Source: Patescibacteria group bacterium (GTDB lineage: Bacteria > Patescibacteriota > Microgenomatia > Levybacterales > UBA12049). Taken from it: DNA of 12,775 nucleotides. Location of the stretch: NCBI GenBank assembly GCA_018900295.1, contig JAHIGH010000102.1:1-12775 (forward strand), read 5' to 3'. The notes below the pieces were generated by a model. The model was given only the letters and a program-made list of their open reading frames with translations. It did not search any database and was not told the origin of the DNA. The first letter of the stretch is position 1, and each line of letters begins with the position of its first letter. Positions 1 to 6,190 of the stretch are shown here, piece after piece. The translations under genes were made by a program, and so were the position numbers.

Positions 1-1
1 C

Positions 2-433
2 ACTACAGGGGGTTATAAAGTGCAGGGAAAAACTTCAAAATTAGCAATGGATTTAGTAGAAGAAGCAAAAATATTATCAAATGCAGGAATTTTTGCGTTA
101 ATTCTCGAATGCATACCGGATAAATTAGCGCAAATAATTACGAAATCGATCAACATTCCGACAATCGGCATTGGCTCGGGTCCATATTGTGATGGTCAAG
201 TCCTGGTATTCCATGATGTGCTTGGCCTGAATTTTGGACATATACCCAAGTTTGTTCGTCCCTATGCGAATTTTTCAAAAATAGGAGTAGATGCCTTATC
301 GAAATTCTTTGCCGACATTGAATCAGGAAAATTTCCCGCGGATAATGAAAGTTATCACATGGATAAAGCCATTTTAAAAGAACTCACAAGCAGTTTAAAA
401 CCAAAAAATAAAAAGGTTGCAAACCTGAGTTAG
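2..433 (+). CDS. panB: 3-methyl-2-oxobutanoate hydroxymethyltransferase, 3' part only
   Basis: PanB transfers a hydroxymethyl group from 5,10-methylene-tetrahydrofolate to 2-oxoisovalerate, giving ketopantoate for pantothenate and CoA synthesis in the cytosol. The frame is open from base 2 and reads TGGYKVQGKT, the family's conserved segment, so the gene runs off the left edge; the GTG at 20 is internal. Further family signatures follow: LILECIP, whose Glu aligns with the catalytic Glu of characterised PanB (codon at 107), then IGIGSG, CDGQVLVFHD and HIPKFVRPYA. A short lysine-rich tail ends at TAG 433. About the last half of a roughly 260-residue enzyme is present and looks intact. No other pantothenate gene is visible here. 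Identification is firm from these motifs; the N-terminus cannot be judged. Confidence 0.93.
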   Translation, partial: TTGGYKVQGKTSKLAMDLVEEAKILSNAGIFALILECIPDKLAQIITKSINIPTIGIGSGPYCDGQVLVFHDVLGLNFGHIPKFVRPYANFSKIGVDALSKFFADIESGKFPADNESYHMDKAILKELTSSLKPKNKKVANLS

Positions 434-444
434 TTGGGTATAAT
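417..444 (+). promoter_or_regulatory. possible sigma70-type promoter at the end of panB
   Basis: TTGCAA at 417-422 and a perfect TATAAT at 439-444 are separated by 16 bases. Transcription would start near 451 and run rightwards through the 434-668 intergenic stretch towards radC. No other good promoter for the radC operon was found; TACAAT at 637-642 is a weak alternative without a clear -35. In AT-rich DNA such matches arise by chance, so this is tentative. Confidence 0.35.
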
Positions 445-668
445 ATACAAGAAAATGATATTATTTAACAAATATCTCGCATAATAACGAGTTATATGAA
501 ATATGCTTTTCTTTTTACGGCTAACGCCTTACACTTTTCTATAATGAACAAATTTTATTTTTATTTTTTTAAGAGGGGGGTACGGTATTTTCTCCGCTTC
601 GCTCCGAAAACGATTTATTTATAAGGGGAAAACAGATACAATAATACTGGTTAACACGGAAATAATTT
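434..668. other. intergenic stretch left of the accessory operon
   Basis: No gene is supported here. It holds a T-rich tract (about 550-570), a run of six G (575-580), and the motif GGGTACGGT-TATTTT-CTCCGCT-TCGCTCC at 578-606, which matches parts of the attC-like element at 6056-6156 right of the island. A GGCTAACGCC motif at 519-528 resembles an integron R box, but no pairing partner could be found. An open frame on the minus strand (569-898) is the shadow of radC. Confidence 0.5.
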
Positions 669-1637
669 ATGCCAAGAATTAAGGATATACCAAAAATTGA
701 TCGCCCGAGAGAAAAGTTTCTTAAAAAAGGGGCTGACGCACTTTCAAAGAGTGATCTTTTGGCGATTCTTTTGGGTAGCGGAATTAAGGGGAAAAATGTT
801 AGGCAACTTTCAGAGAATATTATTAAAAAATTTGGTAAAAACTTTTTGAATATAACCGTTAATGATCTGTTGGAAATTTCAGGGATTGGCCAAGCCAAGG
901 CATTGCAAATTGTTTCTGCAATTTCCTTAGTAAAAAGATTCTATGCGGACGAAAAATCAAACGAGGTTATTATTAAAAACTCTCAAGATGTTTTATCGCT
1001 TACTTACGATTTAAGGGATAAGAAAAAGGAACATTTGCTTTGTTTATATCTTAATGCAAGAAATTCTCTACTCAAAAAAGAAATTATCAGCGTAGGTTTG
1101 CTAGATAAAACATTACTCCATCCAAGAGAAATTTTTTATCCTGCGACAGAATTAAATGCGGCCAGTGCTATTTTGATACACAATCATCCGTCAGGCGACT
1201 CTTCACCAAGCGAAAAAGATATTGAAGTTGTTGAAAAAATTACACAAGCTGGCGAAATAATGGGTATTCCCGTTATTGATTTCATTATTATCTCAACAAG
1301 CGAAAATTATAGCTTTTTTGAAAAGTTACAGGGTCAAAATAGAAGCTTTGATTATGTAGCCGGCGGTTTACAAGGAACGCTTTTTGACCTACTGGAAATT
1401 GAAAAATCACCTTATGAGGTAACAATAAAAAAAATTGAAAAACCATATTTCCACTTTTCAAAAGCTCAAAATAATACCTTCCAATTGCAGAATAGAAGAT
1501 ATTTGGGTAATAAATATAAACTGCTCGGATTTATTGAAGATATTGTTTCAGAAAAATGTAATGAGATAAATTCTTTTTGTGATATCTTCGCTGGAATAGT
1601 CGTAGAGGGGAAACGTTTTAATTTTAATCAATACTAA
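669..1637 (+). CDS. radC: RadC (JAMM domain) protein fused to a truncated D12-class adenine methyltransferase N-terminus
   Basis: Residues 1-222 are a complete RadC/UPF0758 protein: an N-terminal helical region, a helix-hairpin-helix-like stretch (LLEISGIGQAKALQI, 67-81) and the JAMM metal site HNHPSGDSSPSEKD with H171, H173, S181 and D184. RadC proteins are often found on mobile elements; their biochemical role is unsettled and the old DNA-repair assignment is doubtful. The usual protein is about 220 residues. Here 100 more follow: a linker, then QNRRYLGNKYKLLGFIEDIV (274-293) and CDIFAGIVVEGKRFN (304-318). These look like motif X and a damaged motif I (normally FAGTGxxG) of a D12-class N6-adenine DNA methyltransferase. 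The frame stops four residues later, so the catalytic DPPY half is absent. ATG 669 has only a weak GGA eight bases upstream. The stop is 2 bases before the next gene. Confidence 0.87.
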   Translation: MPRIKDIPKIDRPREKFLKKGADALSKSDLLAILLGSGIKGKNVRQLSENIIKKFGKNFLNITVNDLLEISGIGQAKALQIVSAISLVKRFYADEKSNEVIIKNSQDVLSLTYDLRDKKKEHLLCLYLNARNSLLKKEIISVGLLDKTLLHPREIFYPATELNAASAILIHNHPSGDSSPSEKDIEVVEKITQAGEIMGIPVIDFIIISTSENYSFFEKLQGQNRSFDYVAGGLQGTLFDLLEIEKSPYEVTIKKIEKPYFHFSKAQNNTFQLQNRRYLGNKYKLLGFIEDIVSEKCNEINSFCDIFAGIVVEGKRFNFNQY

Positions 1638-1639
1638 AT

Positions 1640-2491
1640 ATGAAAAAAACAAGCTCGATAATCTTATTTAATCAAAAGCAAGTTCGCCGTTTTTATGATG
1701 AAAAAAAAGAACTTTGGTATTTCTCCATTATTGATGTTATCGAAATTTTGACTGACGCCAGTATCCCAAGACGGTACTGGAGTGATTTAAAAAGTAAGTT
1801 GAAAAATGAAGGTAGCGAAGTGTACGAAAAAATCGTACAGTTGAAAATGACTGCTCCCGATGGAAAACAAAGGAAAACAGACTCTTTTTCTACAGAAGAT
1901 ATGCTTCGTGTAATTCAATCAATTCCTTCTCCAAAAGCTGAACCCTTCAAACTATGGCTTGCGAAAGTTGGATATGAACGAATAGAAGAAACGGAAGATC
2001 CTGAACTCGCTTTTGACAGAGCGATGAAAACATATTTGCAAAAAGGTTATTCAAAAGAATGGATTAACCAAAGATTAAAAAGCATTGAAGTTAGAAAAGA
2101 ATTGACAGACGAATGGCAAGGAAGGGGTATGAAAGAAGGGTTAGAATACGCTATATTAACAGATGAGATTACGAGGGCATGGGCAGATAGAAGCGTGAAA
2201 GATTACAAAAAATTTAAGGGGCTAAAAAAAGAAAATTTGAGAGATAACATGACCAATCTCGAATTGGTACTAAATATGCTTGCTGAAGCGTCAACAACAG
2301 AAATATCCAAAAAACAAAAGCCAAAAGGACTAGAAGAAAATAAAAAAGTGGCGCAAAGGGGTGGTTTTGCGGCAAAAAAAGCAAGACTGGAAATAGAAAA
2401 ACAAACAGGCGAAAGTGTGATAACTGCCAAGAATGCAAAATTTTTGAAGGGTAAACAAAATCCTTCTTTACCTAACAAAAGTAAAAAATAA
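1640..2491 (+). CDS. Bro-N / DinD-like protein
   Basis: Residues about 6-111 look like a Bro-N domain (KQVRRFYDEKKELWYFSIIDVIEIL, then LWLAKVGYERI), a DNA-binding fold found in baculovirus BRO proteins and phage antirepressors. The rest resembles the chromosomal DinD family: a central YSKEWINQRLKSIEVRKELT helix, KDYKKFKGLKKENLRDNMTNLE (185-206), and a basic C-terminus with AAKKARLEIEKQTGESV. At 283 residues it is full length for this family. The role is not established; a regulatory or DNA-binding job in the island is an inference. The ATG lies 2 bases after the radC stop without a ribosome binding site, which suggests translational coupling. The run of basic residues at the end is typical of the family and not a sign of damage. 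Confidence 0.82.
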   Translation: MKKTSSIILFNQKQVRRFYDEKKELWYFSIIDVIEILTDASIPRRYWSDLKSKLKNEGSEVYEKIVQLKMTAPDGKQRKTDSFSTEDMLRVIQSIPSPKAEPFKLWLAKVGYERIEETEDPELAFDRAMKTYLQKGYSKEWINQRLKSIEVRKELTDEWQGRGMKEGLEYAILTDEITRAWADRSVKDYKKFKGLKKENLRDNMTNLELVLNMLAEASTTEISKKQKPKGLEENKKVAQRGGFAAKKARLEIEKQTGESVITAKNAKFLKGKQNPSLPNKSKK

Positions 2492-2493
2492 TT

Positions 2494-3411
2494 ATGTCAA
2501 TCCAAATTTTATCAAATCTAAACTATCCAATCGGCAATATTATTAATCAAGAATTACAAAATGCTCAATCTGCAAGAATTGCTATCGCTTTTTTAAAATA
2601 TTCAGGCATAAAAGTAATAGAAAAATCATTAGATCAATGCTTGAAAAACAATGGAAGCGTAGAGATTATTGCCGGGCTGGATTTTAAAACAACCGACCCG
2701 CAATCAATGCATTATTTAATTCAACTGCAGAAATCAACGCCCAACTTAAAATTTTATTGCTACGGCGACAAAGATGTTAATAAAAACAATATTGTTTTTC
2801 ATCCGAAAATTTATTTATTTCAAGGCAAAAGAGAAACTACGGGTATTGTCGGCAGTACAAATCTAACAGGAGGAGGGTTGATGACAAATTTTGAAGCGAA
2901 TGTAATTTTCAAAGAAAGCAAGCCGCTTTATTTTTCACAGCTTGAAGCAATTTATAACTCTGTAAAATTCACCGATTCCGTATTCTCTCCCGATGAGGAA
3001 TACTTAACTGGCTATTCTGATGTATATAAAGCTTTCCTACAAAATGAAAAAAACGCCAATCAAGACAAAGGCGTTCAGGAGGTTATTAAACAGATTCAGA
3101 AAAGAGAACAATTTTTGCCCGGCACAGTTCCATCAATCAAAAGTCTTATAATCCAGATTATCAAAGAACAGCAAAGCAAAGGCATAGAATTTGTACCGCT
3201 TCAAATAATTTATGAAGAGGTTGAAAGATTGGTAACTGAAAAAAATCTCGTATACAAAATGGATACATTCAGAAATTCCATAAGGGGCGAATTGAATAAG
3301 CACGAATCAAAAAGTATTCATCCTGATAATATGAATCTCTTTGTGCGGTTACCTGATCAAAAAGGATTTTATTCTCTAACTGACAAGGGCAAAATTTATG
3401 AAGGTAGATAA
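2494..3411 (+). CDS. phospholipase D-fold (HKD-type) nuclease with C-terminal winged helix
   Basis: The N-terminal ~190 residues carry a single PLD-type active site: HPK (H103, K105) followed by GSTNLTGGGL (120-129) and NFEANV (132-137). The classical Asp of HxKx4D is not present (Gln at that place), as in several restriction-type PLD nucleases. One motif per chain implies a dimeric active site, as known for Nuc and BfiI. Residues about 203-305 look like a winged-helix/HARE-type domain (SLIIQIIKEQ, PLQIIYEEVERLV, FRNSIRGELNKHE, KGFYSLTDKGK). A DNA nuclease, possibly the restriction part of a modification system with the neighbouring methyltransferases, is an inference. It starts 2 bases after the Bro-N stop and overlaps the next gene by 14 bases. 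Confidence 0.8.
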   Translation: MSIQILSNLNYPIGNIINQELQNAQSARIAIAFLKYSGIKVIEKSLDQCLKNNGSVEIIAGLDFKTTDPQSMHYLIQLQKSTPNLKFYCYGDKDVNKNNIVFHPKIYLFQGKRETTGIVGSTNLTGGGLMTNFEANVIFKESKPLYFSQLEAIYNSVKFTDSVFSPDEEYLTGYSDVYKAFLQNEKNANQDKGVQEVIKQIQKREQFLPGTVPSIKSLIIQIIKEQQSKGIEFVPLQIIYEEVERLVTEKNLVYKMDTFRNSIRGELNKHESKSIHPDNMNLFVRLPDQKGFYSLTDKGKIYEGR

Positions 3412-3589
3412 AAAATTACAAAATAAGTATTTTTACGAAAGACCAAAATTGGTCAATAGACCTCCATGTAAAAATTACAGTCCTGAAAAAGGGTGTTTGT
3501 ATTGTGGAAACAAAACTTTTCGGTTTTATTCAAGTGTCTATGGTAAAAAGTATTACCAATGTGAAAAGTGTAGAGGAATTAACCACTAA
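3398..3589 (+). CDS. small zinc-ribbon protein (possible detached N-terminus of the next methyltransferase)
   Basis: A 63-residue frame with two metal-binding knuckles, CLYCGNKTF (33-41) and CEKCRG (55-60), separated by the aromatic stretch RFYSSVYGKKYYQ, which is the layout of a zinc ribbon. Another Cys (C24) precedes. Its ATG lies inside the end of the PLD gene (14-base overlap), so it is likely translated by coupling. No specific family was recognised. It stops at TAA 3587-3589, just where the following methyltransferase frame opens in another register. It may therefore be the N-terminal domain of a once-continuous zinc-ribbon/methyltransferase gene, separated by a small deletion. Both readings are possible; the knuckles argue that the frame is or was coding. 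Confidence 0.6.
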   Translation: MKVDKKLQNKYFYERPKLVNRPPCKNYSPEKGCLYCGNKTFRFYSSVYGKKYYQCEKCRGINH

Positions 3590-3696
3590 TAAAATTACAG
3601 AAGAGTTCTATTGATCTTGTCTTTGCCGATCCTCCGTATAATTTATCTGGCAATGGTTTAAAATGGCAAGGCAGTAAAACTGGCGGGGATTGGTAT
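3583..3696 (+). other. start-less coding stretch carrying the DPPY motif of the methyltransferase
   Basis: In the same frame as the gene starting at 3697, the sequence is open back to the TAA at 3580-3582 and reads KLQKSSIDLVFADPPYNLS (codons 3592-3648). This is the strand-4 region of a DNA amino-methyltransferase, with the catalytic DPPY at 3628-3639. The stretch contains no ATG, GTG or TTG in frame. The first strand and start expected about 15 residues further upstream (usually containing a GDC-like motif) are missing. Either the gene has lost its 5' end, or it is reached by frameshifting, reinitiation at a rare start such as ATT/ATA, or a sequencing error hides the link. Confidence 0.75.
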
Positions 3697-4311
3697 ATGG
3701 TAAATGAGCATTGGGATAAAATGACTGCCCCCGAATATCTACAATTTACAAGAAAATGGATCGGAGCTTGCCATAAAGTTTTAAAAGACACAGGCTCAAT
3801 TTACATTGCATGTAGTTATCACAATATCGGTGAAGTAATGATTGTTTTGAAACAATTAGATTTCAAGATAAATAATATTATTACTTGGTACAAGACGAAC
3901 GCAATGCCAAACATGACAAGACGAGTATTTACCCATGCAACAGAATTTGTAATTTGGGCGGTCAAAGGTTCGGGCTGGACTTTTAACTATAATGACCTCA
4001 AAAAAATAAATCCCGAAAAACAAAAAGATGGAACAGAGAAACAAATGCGTGATTTTTGGGAATTACCCTTAGTTCAAGGCAAAGAACGAGTGCGAGGAAA
4101 AGATGGGAAAGCATTGCACCCAACTCAAAAACCAGAAGAAATGCTAAAAAGAATTATTTTAGCAAGCTCCAACAAAGGCGACACTGTTTTAGATCCGTTT
4201 CTAGGAAGCGGAACTACAGCTTTTGTAGCTAAAAAATTTGGTCGGGATTGGATTGGGATTGAAAAAGAAAAGCAATATGTAGAGATCGCTAAAAAAAGAT
4301 TAGGGCTTTAA
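3697..4311 (+). CDS. beta-class DNA amino-methyltransferase (N6-adenine or N4-cytosine), 5' end damaged
   Basis: Transfers methyl from S-adenosylmethionine to an exocyclic amino group of DNA. The order is catalytic DPPY first (encoded at 3628-3639, upstream of this ATG), a central FTHATEFVIWAVKG strand (78-91), motif X HPTQKPEEMLKRII (141-154), then the SAM-binding motif I LDPFLGSGTT (165-174) and WIGIEKEKQYVEIA. Catalytic motif before SAM motif marks the beta class, unlike the alpha-type remnant fused to RadC. From ATG 3697 the product has 204 residues and lacks DPPY, so it could not be active by itself. The remainder is well conserved with no internal stop, which argues for recent damage or an unusual start. 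It lies 10 bases before the OLD gene. The modified base cannot be told from sequence. Confidence 0.8.
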   Translation: MVNEHWDKMTAPEYLQFTRKWIGACHKVLKDTGSIYIACSYHNIGEVMIVLKQLDFKINNIITWYKTNAMPNMTRRVFTHATEFVIWAVKGSGWTFNYNDLKKINPEKQKDGTEKQMRDFWELPLVQGKERVRGKDGKALHPTQKPEEMLKRIILASSNKGDTVLDPFLGSGTTAFVAKKFGRDWIGIEKEKQYVEIAKKRLGL

Positions 4312-4321
4312 TCAAAAAAAC

Positions 4322-5926
4322 ATGAAGATATCAAAAATTATTGTTGAAAATTATCGTTCAATCCAAAAAGTTGAAATTTTACCAGATAATTTTTCGGTTT
4401 TTGTTGGTCAAAATAATCATGGCAAAACTAATTTTTTTGAAGCAATTGATTGGTTTTATACTGCCAAATCATCTAAGGTGGACGAACATTTTAATAAAGA
4501 AGAATCAAACAAAATATCCGTAGAAATATATTTTGATGATGTTATTGATTCAGATATAGAAAAATTAACTACCAACGCAAATAAAACTAAAATCAGGACA
4601 ATGCTTGATAACAACACGAGTTTTTCTGTATTAAAAACTAGCAGTGATCACAAGAGAAAATATTTTGTTAACAATGCGGACAAGGGCAATCCGTCAGGAT
4701 TAGATACGGCTATAAACGAATTTTTGCCAAAACTGGAATATGTGAATACAAAAATATGTCTTGATGATGTTTCAAAATATAAAGACAAAAATCCAATAGG
4801 TACGATGTTATCAGGAGTTTTAACTGCTATTATTGAAAATTCACAAGATTATATTGATTTTAAAGCCCAATTTTCAAAATTGTTTAATAGTGATACATCA
4901 GAAGTTAGAAAAGAACTCGATAAACTGGGCACGAAAGTTGAAATTTATCTTCAAAAACAATTTCCAGACGGCACAAAAGTAAAATTTGGTGTAAACCCGC
5001 CAAATTTTAATGACCTTCTAAAAAGCTTTGATACGACAGTAGATGATGGGATAGAAACAAAAGCCGAGGACAAAGGTGACGGAATGCAAAGGGCGATCAT
5101 GCTATCAATTATTCAAGCGTTTGCGGACTACAGAAAAGAACAAAGTGGTGGCGGAACATTTCTTTTTTTGATTGATGAAGCTGAATTGCATTTACACCCT
5201 TCTGCTCAGAGAGCTTTAAAAAAAGCCCTGCTTGATATTTGCAACACAGATCAAGTATTTATTAACACGCACTCATCTGTTTTAGTAGTAGAAAATCATG
5301 AATGTCAAAAAATATACAAAGTAGAAAAATCAAACAAAATAACTGGCATAACAGAAGTTGGCGATGCAGAAAAAATCGATGTAATTTTTGATTTACTCGG
5401 CGGTAGTCCTTCTGACTTATTACTTCCAAGAAATTTTATTATTGTTGAAGGCAGAAGTGAGTTTGAATTTATAAATGCTATTGTTAAGCGTTTTTATACA
5501 ACAAAATACAAAGGCATAAAAATAATATTTGCAGGTGGTGATATTAACGAACAAGAACCGAGTTTACTTGCCGTCCATAAATTATTTGTACCTTTAGCAG
5601 GGTCAGATAATCCTATCTACAAAGATAAGGCGGTTGTGATAATTGATAAACCTAATGATGGGCAACAAACAAAATATAATCAATTTAAAACTGGTTATCC
5701 GTATTTATTTACAAATGGACAGGTTTTTGAATTAACAGTTGAAACGCTTGAGGAATACTATCCAAATGGGTATAAAAAATATAAAAATGAAATCCAAAAT
5801 AATGAAAAGGTAAAATATGCAAAAGAAGTTGCTGAAAAAATAACGAAAGAGCAATTTGAATTAGAAATGCAGGTTATATTTAATGCTTTAGAAGCAGCAA
5901 ATACTAAAGCATTTAATCCGAATTAA
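4322..5926 (+). CDS. OLD-family ATPase with TOPRIM nuclease domain
   Basis: A 534-residue protein with an SMC/RecF-like ATPase and a C-terminal TOPRIM domain, the arrangement of OLD nucleases and of GajA of the Gabija phage-defence system. Visible motifs: N-terminal IIVENYRSI; Walker A GQNNHGKT (29-36); a signature-like KGDGMQRAIM (251-260); Walker B FLFLIDEAELHLHP (280-293, D285/E286); H-loop INTHSS (H317); TOPRIM glutamates in IIVEGRSE (E376, E380) and acidic pair in VVIIDKPND (D442, D446). The C-terminus (QVFELTVETLEEYYP) also fits the family, so the gene looks complete. No UvrD/GajB-like helicase follows, so this would be a stand-alone (class 1) OLD protein, or one working with the PLD/methyltransferase neighbours. 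A function in defence is inferred from family and context. Confidence 0.9.
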   Translation: MKISKIIVENYRSIQKVEILPDNFSVFVGQNNHGKTNFFEAIDWFYTAKSSKVDEHFNKEESNKISVEIYFDDVIDSDIEKLTTNANKTKIRTMLDNNTSFSVLKTSSDHKRKYFVNNADKGNPSGLDTAINEFLPKLEYVNTKICLDDVSKYKDKNPIGTMLSGVLTAIIENSQDYIDFKAQFSKLFNSDTSEVRKELDKLGTKVEIYLQKQFPDGTKVKFGVNPPNFNDLLKSFDTTVDDGIETKAEDKGDGMQRAIMLSIIQAFADYRKEQSGGGTFLFLIDEAELHLHPSAQRALKKALLDICNTDQVFINTHSSVLVVENHECQKIYKVEKSNKITGITEVGDAEKIDVIFDLLGGSPSDLLLPRNFIIVEGRSEFEFINAIVKRFYTTKYKGIKIIFAGGDINEQEPSLLAVHKLFVPLAGSDNPIYKDKAVVIIDKPNDGQQTKYNQFKTGYPYLFTNGQVFELTVETLEEYYPNGYKKYKNEIQNNEKVKYAKEVAEKITKEQFELEMQVIFNALEAANTKAFNPN

Positions 5927-5935
5927 TGATAAGGA

Positions 5936-5986
5936 GTTTTGGATTTTGGGCATTCACCCCTAACCCCTCTGCCCAAAATCCAAAAC
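5936..5986. repeat. perfect 17-bp inverted repeat with C-rich loop
   Basis: Left arm GTTTTGGATTTTGGGCA (5936-5952) and right arm TGCCCAAAATCCAAAAC (5970-5986) are exact reverse complements, around a 17-base loop containing CACCCCTAACCCCTC. It starts 10 bases after the OLD stop. Neither side is followed by a T-run on its sense strand, so it is not a standard intrinsic terminator, though it could still end or protect the operon transcript. The minus strand has consecutive G-runs of 2, 3, 4 and 4. It may be a REP/MITE-like repeat. Confidence 0.9.
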
Positions 5987-6055
5987 GGAAAAAGAAATTT
6001 GAAAATTTTTTAAAACAAGTTTTCTTATCAGAAAACAAAAGAAAAGGAATACATC

Positions 6056-6156
6056 AGCTAACACGACATATCTGGTTACGGTTCGCCTCCGGCGAGCATC
6101 CATCCATATTTTACTCCGCTACGCTTCGCCCCATAGTACATGTCGAAACGTTAAAT
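6056..6156 (-). repeat. integron attC-like element
   Basis: Read on the minus strand the order is ATTTAAC (6156-6150; fits the R'' consensus RYYYAAC), 4-base spacer GTTT, CGACAT, a ~70-base interior, ATGTCG (6069-6064), 1-base spacer, GTTAGCT (6062-6056; one off GTTRRRY). CGACAT and ATGTCG pair fully, and the asymmetric spacers match attC sites, whose folded bottom strand is the recombination substrate. Length (101 bases) is within the attC range. The interior has a TCGCC-TCC-GGCGA mini-hairpin and CTCCGCTACGCTTCGC. No integrase gene is in the window. It could instead be an unrelated structured intergenic repeat. Confidence 0.4.
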
Positions 6157-6190
6157 AATAATTTTTACAAAATTAATAGTTTTGCAGAAT

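Noticed and set aside
519..660. A second complete attC site left of radC (GGCTAAC ... GGTTAAC)
   Set aside because: The L box next to GGCTAAC (GCCTTACAC) has no complement near the other end, so the folded attC shape is not possible; only partial similarity is claimed.
569..898. 109-codon open frame on the minus strand
   Set aside because: It lies mostly opposite the well-conserved RadC N-terminus; a shadow frame.
2203..2478. Two overlapping minus-strand frames rich in Phe and Leu
   Set aside because: They are the complement of the lysine-rich end of the Bro-N gene, which explains their hydrophobic composition.
5936..5986. Reading the 17-bp inverted repeat as a standard terminator of the OLD operon
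   Set aside because: No T-run follows the stem on either strand, and the loop is unusually long (17 bases).
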